DNA of 43,907 nucleotides, from NCBI GenBank assembly GCA_018263175.1, contig JADFDB010000005.1:1-43907 (forward strand), given 5' to 3'. The position numbers and the translations under genes are program-made. Below the pieces are notes generated by a model. It was not told where the DNA came from, searched no databases, and saw only the letters and a list, made by a program, of their open reading frames with translations. Below, piece after piece: positions 22,720-31,703 of the stretch; the first letter of the stretch is position 1, and the number at the start of each line of letters is the position of its first letter. The stretch comes from Spirochaetota bacterium (GTDB taxonomy: Bacteria > Spirochaetota > UBA4802 > UBA5368).

Positions 22720-22887
22720 GTAGAAGGGCTCAGTTTAAAATACGACGCGACCGGACTCGCAGAGCTGTTTCGGAAACGGAAGGTGACGCCCCTGGATCTG
22801 TGCGAGGAGGCGGCACTCTTTCGCCCGGCCGCCCGGCTTGAGAAAGCAAGGCCCTGGTTCAACCGGCGTCCGGTCGTGCGGGAATGA
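22720..22887 (+). pseudogene. Amidase N-terminal remnant
   Basis: A ~55-codon open stretch reads LKYDATGLAELFRKRKVTPL DLCEEA, which is the N-terminal helix pattern of amidase-signature hydrolases (DATxLAELxRxGEVTPxELxEAA). The following residues (LFRPAARLEKARPWFNRR) no longer fit, and a stop comes well before the Ser-Ser-Lys catalytic core. There is no convincing start codon. It is therefore the decayed 5' end of an amidase gene, truncated on its 3' side. The nearby inverted repeat of the AbrB-Doc cassette lies ~50 bases upstream. Confidence 0.5.
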
Positions 22888-22901
22888 GAGGAGCGCATCT
22901 C

Positions 22902-24248
22902 ATGAAAAGCTATGACCTTCTGGTAATTGGCGGCGACGCCGCCGGCATGAGCGCGGCGTCGCAGGCGCGCAGGATAAACGAAAAAATGACCATTGGCGTT
23001 TTCGACAGGGGGAAGCATGTTTCCTACGCGGCCTGCGGTATGCCCTATTACATTGCAGGGGAGATAAAGGACCATTCCAGCCTTATCGCCATAGACAGGG
23101 ATGAATTCATCGAAAAGAGAAACATCGATATTCATAATGACGCCGAGGCCACGGCAATCGACTTCGGGAAAAAAACCGTGGCCATCGAATCGCCGGAGGG
23201 TATCAAGGAATACGGATACGGAAAACTTGTCATCGCCACGGGAGCGCGGGCCCTCAGGCCGCCCATCACCGGCGTGGACAGCGGCAATATCTTCCTTCTG
23301 CGAAACCTCTCCCAGGGAATGGCGATAAGGGACTACATCGAAAGGACAAAACCGGCACAGGGCCTTATAATCGGCGGCGGTTTTATCGGACTCGAGATGG
23401 CCGAGGCTTTCAAGACCCTGGGAATCGGGGCGACACTGCTGGAAAAAATGGATTCTGTCGCCATGACCATGTCCGATGAAATTCGGACCATCATCCTGAA
23501 AAAGCTTTTGGAAAATGATGTGAATGTCATTACGGGCGTCAATATAGAGAAAATAGAGAAAAGCGGCGCCGGCCACGCCGTGATAACGGACCGCGGGAAA
23601 TTTACCGCCGATTTCATCATCGTATCCACGGGGATCAGGACCAATACCGATTTCCTGAAAAACACGGAACTCTCAATGACGGAACGCGGTGCCATAATAG
23701 TAAACGAGAAGTCCGAAACAAACATACCAGGCGTGTTCGCAGCAGGGGACTGCGCCACCGTGAAACATCTTGTCACGGGAAAGGACACGTACATGCCACT
23801 GGGCTCCACGGCCAACAAGCAGGGACGGGTGGCCGGTCTCCAGGCGGCCGGGGTTAAGAGCGAGGTGTTTCCCGGCATTGTAGGCTCCCAGTTCGTCAAG
23901 GTCTTCGACCTGGAAGTTGGCAAGACCGGGCTTAACGGCCGTGACGCGGAGCTCGAAGGCATGGAGGCGGTATCAACATCTACGGTATGGAAATCCAGGG
24001 CCGGGTACTGTCCCAGAGCGCAGAAGATATTCGTGAGCATTACCGCGGACTCGAAAACAAGCGTTGTCATCGGCGGAGAGGTTGCCGGAACGGACGGTGC
24101 CGCCCTTCGCATGAACGTCATCGCCACGGCGATCACCGCCGGGATGAAAGTATCCGAACTTGCCTATCTTGATCTGGGCTACGCACCGCCCTTTTCACCG
24201 GTGTGGGACCCGGTGAACGCCACCGCCCAGAAGATGGTAAAGCGGTGA
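22902..24248 (+). CDS. CoA-disulfide reductase / NADH oxidase-like flavoprotein
   Basis: 448 residues from ATG 22902 (GAGGAG upstream). FAD-binding motif VIGGDAAGMSAASQ lies at the start. The redox cysteine Cys45 is in SYAACGMPYYIAG, the pattern of CoA-disulfide reductases and NADH oxidases that use a single cysteine. The NAD(P)H site is IIGGGFIGLEMAEAF, and the second FAD motif is IPGVFAAGDCATV. The C-terminal dimerisation domain is complete, without a rhodanese extension. It probably reduces CoA or persulfide disulfides, or removes oxygen, with NAD(P)H in the cytoplasm; which of these is not decidable here. Confidence 0.92.
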   Translation: MKSYDLLVIGGDAAGMSAASQARRINEKMTIGVFDRGKHVSYAACGMPYYIAGEIKDHSSLIAIDRDEFIEKRNIDIHNDAEATAIDFGKKTVAIESPEGIKEYGYGKLVIATGARALRPPITGVDSGNIFLLRNLSQGMAIRDYIERTKPAQGLIIGGGFIGLEMAEAFKTLGIGATLLEKMDSVAMTMSDEIRTIILKKLLENDVNVITGVNIEKIEKSGAGHAVITDRGKFTADFIIVSTGIRTNTDFLKNTELSMTERGAIIVNEKSETNIPGVFAAGDCATVKHLVTGKDTYMPLGSTANKQGRVAGLQAAGVKSEVFPGIVGSQFVKVFDLEVGKTGLNGRDAELEGMEAVSTSTVWKSRAGYCPRAQKIFVSITADSKTSVVIGGEVAGTDGAALRMNVIATAITAGMKVSELAYLDLGYAPPFSPVWDPVNATAQKMVKR

Positions 24249-24377
24249 TTATCCCGCATGCGGTGTCAACACGCGACAGACCGTTTGTGCAGAACCCTAA
24301 GAAACTGCTTTTCGCTGCCGTCGATCGTGATATTTTTTTAAAGGCATGCATGCGGGAAAAAACCGAGAGGAGAAACA
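24249..24377 (+). other. Leader with a spaced inverted repeat
   Basis: TCCCGCATGC (24252-24261) and GCATGCGGGA (24348-24357) are exact complements separated by 86 bases that include a run of seven T. The second arm lies ~20 bases before the start of the broken YciI-family gene. No gene is seen here. Confidence 0.4.
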
Positions 24378-24725
24378 ATGAAACCGATATTTGCGTTCTG
24401 CTATTAAATGAAATTTTAATCGTTAAAATTACAGACGGCCATTTCCGCTCATATCTCCTGTTGGGAAGATCTGGCTCCGGAAGACTTTTCCGACGGGCCC
24501 TTCAGGGACAGAACCGGCGGGCTGATCATCTTTCCCGCGGAAGACCAGGAGACGGTTGTAGAGATATGCAGGAACGACCCGTATGTGAAGGAAGGGCTTA
24601 TAACGGAGCACTGGGTCAGGGAATGGCTCATCAGCCACCGGCGCTGCGCGCACCAGCCTCCGGGGGATAAACCAGCAGGGAAGCTGTTTGCCGTATGTGA
24701 CCATAAAGCCTCCCTCACGGTTTGA
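24378..24725 (+). pseudogene. YciI-family gene interrupted by two in-frame TAA codons
   Basis: A gene-like unit with a good ribosome site (GAGGAG) and ATG 24378 reads MKPIFAFCY, then TAA (24405-24407), MKF, then TAA (24417-24419), and continues open for ~101 codons to TGA 24723. The continuation contains SAHISCWEDLAPEDFSDGPF, RDRTGGLIIFPAED and CRNDPYVKEGLITEHWVREW, typical of YCII-domain proteins (small dimeric enzymes or ligand-binding proteins of mostly unknown role). No ATG, GTG or TTG lies early in the continuation. Base changes rather than a frameshift explain both stops, so the gene is probably dead; stop readthrough is unlikely. Confidence 0.65.
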
Positions 24726-24864
24726 AGCTTTGTCGTCAGTGAAATTCTTTTCGTGCATACCGTAGCCTTGAAACGCACTGAAGCACCCCTCGCCGGGCGG
24801 GTAGGCCGTGTACGGCGGTCCGCTTCCCGGACAACCGGCGGTAACGGCCGCGAATGGAGACATG

Positions 24865-25752
24865 ATGAAACTGATAAGCGAAAAAGAAATCAACGCGGCC
24901 GTCGCGAGGATGAGTACGTACGGCGACGATCCCATAGGGAGCCTGCTTGAAAGTATGGGGGTGGAACAGACCGACCTGTGTGCGTATCTGGTCGAGGTCG
25001 ATAAGGATGAGCTGAACCAGAGTGAACGCGCTCTGCTCCTTACGGTTGTCGTCACCGCCTGGTTTATAATGACGGAGACCGCGGGTGCAATTCCGCCGAA
25101 GAGCGGCGATTTTCTCAATTACCTGCTCGACTGCAATCTCGACCGTTACGAGGAGGTCATCGAGGAGGAAAAGACCGACGATGATTTTTTCGACGAGATG
25201 TTCGCCGGCGGTGCCGAACAGCTATTACTCATGGGATTTCTCGCCAATCTGGTCATCGACCGGCCCGAGAGCTATACCGGAGAGATCCGCGACGAGCACA
25301 TACCGGCGATCATGCTGCACATAAAGACCGCCGTCGACGCGCTGGCGCTCGATGAGGAGGAATGGACCGGAGGCGAGGACGTGGGCGAGTTTTCGGACGA
25401 GGACTTCGAGGAGGCGGGAAGGATCGTACTGGAGCTGTACGGGCAATACGAAAAGAGCGCGCGATTTAAAAAGCTGAACGGGCCGGACAGGGAAAACGCG
25501 CGAATGATAATCACCGCCTTCGGCGAGTTCATGTACAGCTATTTTCTGCTCATGCCGGCGCTCTGGACGGCGCAGCGCGCCGTCGAGGTGAGCGCGGAGA
25601 TCATGCCGCGCAAGATCATTGCGCCCGAGGGTTTTTTCGCGTCGATATATCCCGTATTGATATCGTTCATGGAATTCGCCGTGAAAAAGAAGGCTATTCC
25701 TCAGGCAGGGCGCATCGCGGCCCGGCTTTCGGGGATTGCGGGGAAACCCTGA
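24865..25752 (+). CDS. Acidic, mainly helical protein of unknown function
   Basis: About 295 residues; GGAGA precedes two consecutive ATG codons (24862, 24865) and the second has better spacing. It is strongly acidic in the middle (EEVIEEEKTDDDFFDEMF, LDEEEWTGGEDVGEFSDEDF). Apart from short hydrophobic stretches such as LLLTVVVTAWFIM, predicted structure is amphipathic helices. No signal peptide or catalytic motif is visible. Its C-terminal third (FGEFMYSYFLLMPALWTAQR) may pack as a helical bundle. I do not recognise a family. GapN follows on the same strand after ~160 bases. Confidence 0.75.
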   Translation: MKLISEKEINAAVARMSTYGDDPIGSLLESMGVEQTDLCAYLVEVDKDELNQSERALLLTVVVTAWFIMTETAGAIPPKSGDFLNYLLDCNLDRYEEVIEEEKTDDDFFDEMFAGGAEQLLLMGFLANLVIDRPESYTGEIRDEHIPAIMLHIKTAVDALALDEEEWTGGEDVGEFSDEDFEEAGRIVLELYGQYEKSARFKKLNGPDRENARMIITAFGEFMYSYFLLMPALWTAQRAVEVSAEIMPRKIIAPEGFFASIYPVLISFMEFAVKKKAIPQAGRIAARLSGIAGKP

Positions 25753-25913
25753 GTGCGCCGGACGACGCCATGCCGGCGAAACACGGGGAGAGTTTTCGCC
25801 TCAAACCGATGCCATTATAAACCGGTTTCGGAAAACGCCGTAAAATGTACTGGCGGTTCGCCCGGCAGCATGCTACTCTCGGGAGGCAAATTTGCGGGAG
25901 GGGGTGCACAGTC

Positions 25914-27416
25914 ATGGCAAAGTCATCATCCTTCACCGACGTTTCATCGGGCGGCGAATACTTTTATTTCGCGGACGGCGGCTATACGGCTTCCGGCTCG
26001 GGGAAGCTGATCGATGTTCTGAATCCGGTTGACGGCAGCGTCCTCGGGAGGACCCAGGCCATAATTAGGCGGGAGCTCGACGCCGTGATCGAATCGGCGT
26101 GGCGGCAGTTTCCCTGCTGGCGCGATACGCCGCTTCGGGAGCGTGCGGAGCTTCTGCACCGGGCGGCGAGGATAATGGAGCGCGAGGCCGATGCGCTCGC
26201 CGACATACTCTGCGACGAAATCGCAAAACCGCTCAAGAGCGCGCGCGAGGAGATCGTCCGGACCGCCGAGATCTTTGACTTTACCGCGGAGGACGCGCTC
26301 CGGCTGGAGGGCGAGACGAAATTCAGCGACGTCTTCGCCCAGCAGAAGCGCGACAAGATATCCCTCTCGTACCGCGTGCCGCTCGGCGTGGTGCTCGCCA
26401 TAGGGCCGTTCAACTATCCGTTTAACCTCACCGGCACCAAAATCGCGCCGGCACTGGCGGGCGGGAACGCCTGCATCGTAAAGCCCCCGTCAGCCGGCGC
26501 CATGACCTGCCTGTACTTCGGCGCGATCCTCCGCGAGGCCGGGCTTCCACCGGGCGTGCTTTCGATCGTCACCGGGAAAGGGGAGGAGATCGGCGACTAT
26601 ATCGTCTCGCATCCCGGCATCAGCATGATCGCCTTCACCGGCAGTTCATCGACGGCGCGGCGTATCGCGTCGAAGGCCTCCATGGTGCCGCTTCTATTCG
26701 AACTGGGGGGCAAGGACGCGGCGCTGGTGCTCCCCGACGCGGACCTGGAACTCACCGCCTCGCAGATCGTCTCCGGAGCGTTTTCGTATTCGGGGCAGCG
26801 CTGCACGGCGGTCAAGCGGGTGCTCGTCTTCGAGGACAACGCGCACGCCCTCGTGGAGCGGATAACGGCGCTCGCCTCGAAGCTTGCCGTGGGACCACCG
26901 CGCGGGAACCCGGTGATTTCGGCCCTCATTTCGCCCGCACAATGCGGCTACGTGCAGGGCCTCATCGACGACGCGCTGGAAAAGGGTGCGACGCTGTTAT
27001 GCGGCAACCGGCGCGAGGGGAACGTTCTGCATCCCACGGTGCTCGATCATGTAACCACGGACATGCGCGTTGCCTGGGAGGAGCCCTTCGGCCCGGTGCT
27101 TCCCGTCATGCGAGTGAAGAGCCTCGCCGAGGCGATCGATATTTCCAACAGGTCGGAATACGGACTGCAGGGAAGCATCTTCACCGGCGACATCAATTCC
27201 GCCATCAACATCGCCATGCAGCTCGACGTGGGGACCGTACAGATCAATTCCAAGACGCAGAGGGGGCCCGATCATTTCCCGTTCATGGGTACGAAATCCT
27301 CGGGCCTGGGGACGCAGGGTACGCGCTATTCCATAGAGGCCATGACGAGAATGAAGTCCATCGTACTGAACCTCTCGGAAAAGGGAAAGGTGGAGCTCGC
27401 CTGTTCGGCGGGCTAA
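25914..27416 (+). CDS. gapN: NADP-dependent non-phosphorylating GAPDH-type aldehyde dehydrogenase
   Basis: 500 residues from ATG 25914, preceded by GGGAGGGGG. The aldehyde dehydrogenase active site is complete: Asn in FNYPFNLTGTK, Glu263 in FELGGKDAALVLPDADLEL and Cys297 in YSGQRCTAVKRV. The C-terminal block QINSKTQRGPDHFPF then GTKSSGLGTQGTRYSIEAMT is the hallmark of GapN, which oxidises glyceraldehyde 3-phosphate directly to 3-phosphoglycerate while making NADPH. Other lactaldehyde or succinate-semialdehyde type activities are possible but fit this block less well. It converges with the plsC-type gene, with an 11-base gap. Confidence 0.9.
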   Translation: MAKSSSFTDVSSGGEYFYFADGGYTASGSGKLIDVLNPVDGSVLGRTQAIIRRELDAVIESAWRQFPCWRDTPLRERAELLHRAARIMEREADALADILCDEIAKPLKSAREEIVRTAEIFDFTAEDALRLEGETKFSDVFAQQKRDKISLSYRVPLGVVLAIGPFNYPFNLTGTKIAPALAGGNACIVKPPSAGAMTCLYFGAILREAGLPPGVLSIVTGKGEEIGDYIVSHPGISMIAFTGSSSTARRIASKASMVPLLFELGGKDAALVLPDADLELTASQIVSGAFSYSGQRCTAVKRVLVFEDNAHALVERITALASKLAVGPPRGNPVISALISPAQCGYVQGLIDDALEKGATLLCGNRREGNVLHPTVLDHVTTDMRVAWEEPFGPVLPVMRVKSLAEAIDISNRSEYGLQGSIFTGDINSAINIAMQLDVGTVQINSKTQRGPDHFPFMGTKSSGLGTQGTRYSIEAMTRMKSIVLNLSEKGKVELACSAG

Positions 27417-27427
27417 AAAGGGCGGTA

Positions 27428-28174
27428 TCAGCCCGTGCTTAGCTCCTTTTGCAGGCGGACGAGCTCCGTGTTGATCTTTTCCCACAGCCGCCTCGACAGC
27501 TCCTCCTCGCTCGCCCCGGCGAAGCTCTCGTACGGGACCGGGTCGAGCACGCGAACGCGTATGCGGTGCGTACCGTGCAAGGTGAGGCTGTACTTGGGCA
27601 GGGCATGGCGCGTGCCCTCGACCACGACGGGCAGTATCGGCGCCTTCATCTTTTTCGCGAGGATGAAGGCCCCCATCTTGAAGGGCTTCAGGTGCCCGTC
27701 GGGCGAGCGCGAGCCCTCGGGGAAGATGAAGATCGAGCTCCCCTCGGCGAGTCTCTCTTCGGAATCGGCCATCATCTGCGCTATGCTTTCCCTGTCTCCC
27801 CTTCGAAGCTTGATGTAGCGGTTCATCACCATGTTCCATCCGATGAGCGGTAGCTTGAATATCTCGCTCTTCGATACCCATTTGTAATGTACGTACAGCC
27901 TGAAGAATACGAGGATATCGAGCTGAGACTGATGATTGGAGACGATGACGTAGGTCGTGTCGCGGCGTATTTTTTCGCGGCCCTCGACGCTGATCTTCAG
28001 GGTCGGCACGATGTAGGTGTAAAAGGCCCCCCAGAAACAGGTGTACAGGTGCAGGAGGCGCAGCCGCCGGTCGAAGGGACGCGTGATGAGCCAGATGAGT
28101 ATCGCTATGCAATAAAAGAAGATCGACGTAATGGCGATTACGGTCAGCATGAGTATCGAGATAAATCGGTTCAT
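27428..28174 (-). CDS. plsC: 1-acyl-sn-glycerol-3-phosphate acyltransferase
   Basis: 248 residues from ATG 28174 with AGGA upstream; the frame stays open 55 codons further but that part looks non-coding. An N-terminal membrane segment (~5-32) precedes the acyltransferase domain. The NHxxxxD motif is NHQSQLD (80-86), and FPEGSRS (151-157) is the phosphate-binding motif. Further blocks are GVEGREKIRRD-like and VVVEGTRHALP. The enzyme makes phosphatidic acid from lysophosphatidate at the inner membrane. It diverges from the DUF2804 lipoprotein gene across a 340-base gap. Confidence 0.92.
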   Translation of the reverse strand: MNRFISILMLTVIAITSIFFYCIAILIWLITRPFDRRLRLLHLYTCFWGAFYTYIVPTLKISVEGREKIRRDTTYVIVSNHQSQLDILVFFRLYVHYKWVSKSEIFKLPLIGWNMVMNRYIKLRRGDRESIAQMMADSEERLAEGSSIFIFPEGSRSPDGHLKPFKMGAFILAKKMKAPILPVVVEGTRHALPKYSLTLHGTHRIRVRVLDPVPYESFAGASEEELSRRLWEKINTELVRLQKELSTG

Positions 28175-28514
28175 TGCGGTTTTCCTGTTCTCCGGATTGT
28201 CTTTCGATACAGTATTTCTTTCAAAAAAGCCGGTTTTTCGCAATGATTTTATGTATGCCGGGGCAACGTCATCGGCAGCCGGAACGGTTGCAGTACGGTC
28301 GTTCCGCCGGCAATGCCGGCCGTAAGAGGCGTCAACCACAAGGGGCTACAGTCCCTTGCCAACCCTTTGTCCCATGGGCTCGGCGTATAAATGAGAGCAA
28401 ATCATGCAATGGATTGCGGGCGCTGAATTATAGAGCGGCGAAGCGCCTTGACAATCGCTTATCGGCGTGATAGTACTTGGTGGACCGTTTCACTTTATTC
28501 CTTGAGGTGATGCA
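28175..28514. other. Divergent intergenic region between plsC and the DUF2804 gene
   Basis: No gene is supported. It contains a small hairpin CAAGGG/CCCTTG (28339-28358) and, near the right end, a possible plus-strand promoter. Confidence 0.45.
28448..28476 (+). promoter_or_regulatory. Possible promoter of the DUF2804-def unit
   Basis: TTGACA (28448-28453) is a perfect -35 box. The -10 is weak: TAGTAC at 17 bases or GATAGT at 15 bases. It lies ~40 bases before the lipoprotein ATG. Confidence 0.4.
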
Positions 28515-29747
28515 ATGAAAACGACAGTGTCGTTCGCGCTCCGGACGTGTCTTGTTCTGGCCGTGGCATTCGGCACGGGATGCTCCGCGGAAAAGGGCGC
28601 CGGTGGGAAAATGGTCGACCAGCACGGCAAGGCCGTTGAACCGATTCCGCATCCCGAGATCCTGAAATCCAGACAGGTGGAATTCATTAATAAAACGGAA
28701 CTTCTCGAGAAAAGCGGAAAGCTCGCGGTGACCGGATGGGCACGCAGACCGCTGGTGCGTTTCAGGGCGGAGAGGATCGGCGCCGACGCGAAGCGGGTGA
28801 AGAAATGGGAGCACTACACCTTCTACGGCGGCAGATACGTCGGCAGTATCACCATCTCCGATATCGCCACCGTGGGAATGGGCAGTATCGAGCTCTTCGA
28901 TATGGGGACCCAAAAAGAGGTCCTCGCCAGAACGCTGATGGTGCGCCCGGGCGTGATCGCCTTTCCCGGCGATACGACCGGCGATCTCGAGTTTCGGAAA
29001 GGGAGCTCCTTTATGGTTATACGGAAGCAGAACGGCCTCCGGACGGCGGAATTTCGATTCGACGAGCGTGAGGGGGGCGAAACGATCGCCGGGAAGATGG
29101 TCTTCCGCGAGCACGGATCCGAGGCGCTGGCCATCATCACACCCTTCGAGGACCCGCTCCACTTCTTCTACGAGTACAAGGTACCTTCCCTCTCGGTCGA
29201 GGGTGAGATTTCCTATCGCGGTAAAACGTACCCGGTTAAAAGCGGCGAGAGCTACGGTGTTCTGGACTGGGGCCGCGGTGCATGGCCGCAGAAGAACCAG
29301 TGGCTCTGGGCGGCGGGCGGGAGCATGATGAAGGGGAAGCTTTTGAGCTTTAATCTGGGGTACGGTTTCGGCAAAAACCCGGGCTCCACCGAGAACGGGA
29401 TCGTTTACCGGGGGCGGGTCCATAAGCTCGGCCGTGTTGTGTGGAAGTACGACATTTCCGATTATAAGAAACCGTGGAGCTTTACCTCGGATGACGGGAG
29501 GCTCGAGATGAGCCTGAGGCCGGCGTATCTCCTGCACTCGGACATCACGCTCGCGCAGATGATCGGTTTTCTTAAACAGCTATGGTCGCTCTTTTCCCTC
29601 TCGGAAATAATGGAGATCGTTTCCACCGAGGCGTACCTGAACAAGGTCATCGGGTATTACTCGGGTTTCGTCGTACTCGACGACGGTACGCGGTTCGATG
29701 TCAAGGACATGCCGGGCTTCGCGGAAGTAATGTACCAGACTTGGTGA
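28515..29747 (+). CDS. DUF2804 family lipoprotein
   Basis: 410 residues starting with a lipoprotein signal (MKTTVSFALRTCLVLAVAFG, lipobox GTGC), so the mature N-terminus should be lipidated at Cys23. DUF2804 blocks are recognisable: GWARRPLVRF near the start, ITPFEDPLHFFYEYKVP, GVLDWGRGAWPQKNQWLWA and the following SFNLGYGFG. The all-beta fold is related to that of plant tocopherol cyclase-like and lipocalin-like proteins by general knowledge; no bacterial activity is established. Peptide deformylase follows after six bases, implying co-transcription. Most DUF2804 proteins I recall lack a lipobox, which makes this copy unusual. Confidence 0.85.
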   Translation: MKTTVSFALRTCLVLAVAFGTGCSAEKGAGGKMVDQHGKAVEPIPHPEILKSRQVEFINKTELLEKSGKLAVTGWARRPLVRFRAERIGADAKRVKKWEHYTFYGGRYVGSITISDIATVGMGSIELFDMGTQKEVLARTLMVRPGVIAFPGDTTGDLEFRKGSSFMVIRKQNGLRTAEFRFDEREGGETIAGKMVFREHGSEALAIITPFEDPLHFFYEYKVPSLSVEGEISYRGKTYPVKSGESYGVLDWGRGAWPQKNQWLWAAGGSMMKGKLLSFNLGYGFGKNPGSTENGIVYRGRVHKLGRVVWKYDISDYKKPWSFTSDDGRLEMSLRPAYLLHSDITLAQMIGFLKQLWSLFSLSEIMEIVSTEAYLNKVIGYYSGFVVLDDGTRFDVKDMPGFAEVMYQTW

Positions 29748-29753
29748 TCTAAT

Positions 29754-30296
29754 ATGAAAAAAGCTGAGATCACACTGTTCGGAGATCCCGTTCTAAGGGA
29801 GACGGCCCGGCCTGTTCGGGCTTTCGGCAAAAAACTGGGTATCCTGATCGGCACCATACAGTTCACCCTCAGATCGCGTCCCGATGGGGCGGCCCTGGCG
29901 GCCCCCCAGGTCGCCGTTTCGAAGCGTGTCACGGTGATCGATTATATGGACGAATATATCGAAATGATCAATCCCGAGATCGTCGGCGCCTCGGGTACGC
30001 AGAGCGATGTCGAGGGCTGTCTCTCGCTGCCGGGGTTTTTGGGTACGGTAAAAAGGGCGGAAACGGTTCGGGTGAAGTTTCAGGACCGCGCGGGCAGGGA
30101 GAAGACGATCGAGCGCTCCGGGAAGATGGCCCGCTGCATACAGCACGAGATCGACCACCTCGACGGCATCCTGTTCATCGACCGGATGGAGGATGAGTTT
30201 GTCGTCAACTCGTTCGATGGACGGAAACTTTCGGTCAGGGAAATGCTGAACGCATCGCCGCCGGAGGGCCTCCGGTCGGTCCGGAACGGGGATTGA
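29754..30296 (+). CDS. def: Peptide deformylase
   Basis: 180 residues. Motif 1 reads GAALAAPQ (45-52; the usual GxGLAAPQ has Gly at the third position), motif 2 EGCLSLPG with metal ligand Cys89, motif 3 QHEIDHLDG with ligands His131 and His135 and catalytic Glu132. The enzyme removes the formyl group from nascent N-terminal methionine at the ribosome. It is placed six bases after the DUF2804 lipoprotein gene rather than beside fmt. Motif 1 substitution and the unusual context suggest a secondary deformylase. It converges with the GPH symporter gene with only three bases between stops. Confidence 0.92.
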   Translation: MKKAEITLFGDPVLRETARPVRAFGKKLGILIGTIQFTLRSRPDGAALAAPQVAVSKRVTVIDYMDEYIEMINPEIVGASGTQSDVEGCLSLPGFLGTVKRAETVRVKFQDRAGREKTIERSGKMARCIQHEIDHLDGILFIDRMEDEFVVNSFDGRKLSVREMLNASPPEGLRSVRNGD

Positions 30297-30299
30297 TCC

Positions 30300-31670
30300 T
30301 CAGGTCCGCTCGCGTATCTCGCGTACCATGCGGCGGTGGAACTCGTCGGTGATCGGAAAGCGCGCGATGAGGACCATTCCCGCGATTATGAAGACGGCGG
30401 GGATGATGGTAAGGAGTGCCTTTATGCCGAAGAGCGCTTCGGGGCCCTGCGGGCCGGCCGGGGTGTAGCCCGTAAGCGAGAGCACCGTCCCCACGATGAG
30501 CCCCGGAACGGCCACCGAGAGCTTGAACGAAAAAAAGAAAAAGCCGTACAGCATTCCCTCGCGCCGACGGCCCGTCTTCCACTGGGCGTACTCCACCGTG
30601 TCGGGGACCATCGCCCATGGAGAAAGGTACGCCGTCCCGAGTCCGAATCCCACAAGGGCGAACAGCGCGATGGTGAGGGCGGGGCTCGTTTCGGCGAAGA
30701 AAAAGATGGGCAGCGAGAGTGCCGCCGTAATCCCCATTCCGAGGTTGAAGGCGAATTTCTTGCCGCGCCTCCGGGAGAGACGGAGATAGAAGGGGATCGA
30801 AAGCGCCGATGACGACATGAGCACGACGAACACGGCCGGAATGAGTTTCTCGGCCCCGAGGTTGTATTTTAAAAAGTAGACCACCACCGCCGACATGGTA
30901 TTGAGCGCCACCTGATGCATCATGACGCCAAGCGTGAGGATGATGAAGGGCCTGTTCGCGAATACCGCCCTGAGGTCGCGCGCGAGCGTTCCGCCGTCCG
31001 CGTCCTTTACGGGCCGGTCTGTCCGCTCCCGTACCGAGAGGAAGGTGGCGATGACCGTAAGCGCCATTACCGGGGCATAGAGCAGTCCGACCGCCCTGAA
31101 GCCCAGCACCTGGTCGCCCCCGAAGGCCGTTACCAGAGGCATGGTCGCGGCCGCTCCGACGAGCATGCCGGCGATCGAAAAGAACATCCGGTAGGCCGAC
31201 AGCACCGAGCGCTCGTGTGAGTCGCTGCTGAGGTCCGCGGTAAGCGCCGTATAGGGTACGCTGAGCATCGTCATAAAGACACAGAAAAACGTGAAGCTTG
31301 TCATGGCGTAGACGATGCGCCATTCCACGTCCGCTATGGCTGGCGATGCGTACAGCAGAACCATACTGAGCGCCGCGGGAACCACCCCGATGATCAGGTA
31401 GGGGCGTTTCCTCCCCCAGCGGGTGGAGGTGTGGTCCGAGAGATGGCCAACGGCCGGCGAAACGAAGGCGTCGACTATTTTCGCGCAGAACAGGATGAGC
31501 CCGGCCGCGGCCGAGGGGATTAAAAACACGTCGGTGAAATAGTACAGGAGGAAAAGGCCGGGGAGGAGGCTGAAGCTAAGGCTGATACCGAAATCGGCCA
31601 CTCCATAGCCGAGCCGTCCGCCCAGGGTCAAGTCGTCTGCGGCCGGGCCGCCTTGATGTTTGTCGGTCAT
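30300..31670 (-). CDS. GPH-family sugar:cation symporter
   Basis: 456 residues with about twelve hydrophobic helices. The start LGGRLGYGVADFGISLSFSL and the loop VGHLSDHTSTRWGRKRPYL are classic for glycoside-pentoside-hexuronide symporters (MelB relatives), the aspartates in helices 1-4 forming the cation site. FVSPAVGHLSD and SVPYTALTADL are conserved as well. The protein should bring a sugar or glycoside in with Na+ or H+. Its substrate is unknown, though a glycoside-hydrolase-like gene lies upstream on the same strand beyond the methyltransferase. The start lacks a strong ribosome site. Confidence 0.9.
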   Translation of the reverse strand: MTDKHQGGPAADDLTLGGRLGYGVADFGISLSFSLLPGLFLLYYFTDVFLIPSAAAGLILFCAKIVDAFVSPAVGHLSDHTSTRWGRKRPYLIIGVVPAALSMVLLYASPAIADVEWRIVYAMTSFTFFCVFMTMLSVPYTALTADLSSDSHERSVLSAYRMFFSIAGMLVGAAATMPLVTAFGGDQVLGFRAVGLLYAPVMALTVIATFLSVRERTDRPVKDADGGTLARDLRAVFANRPFIILTLGVMMHQVALNTMSAVVVYFLKYNLGAEKLIPAVFVVLMSSSALSIPFYLRLSRRRGKKFAFNLGMGITAALSLPIFFFAETSPALTIALFALVGFGLGTAYLSPWAMVPDTVEYAQWKTGRRREGMLYGFFFFSFKLSVAVPGLIVGTVLSLTGYTPAGPQGPEALFGIKALLTIIPAVFIIAGMVLIARFPITDEFHRRMVREIRERT

Positions 31671-31703
31671 TGTACCGCGCCTTTGTACGACTACTGTTAC
31701 AAG

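Noticed and set aside
24429-25118. 229-codon minus-strand frame over the YciI remnant
   Set aside because: Its translation matches nothing I know, whereas the plus strand shows YCII-domain residues and the start of a good gene.
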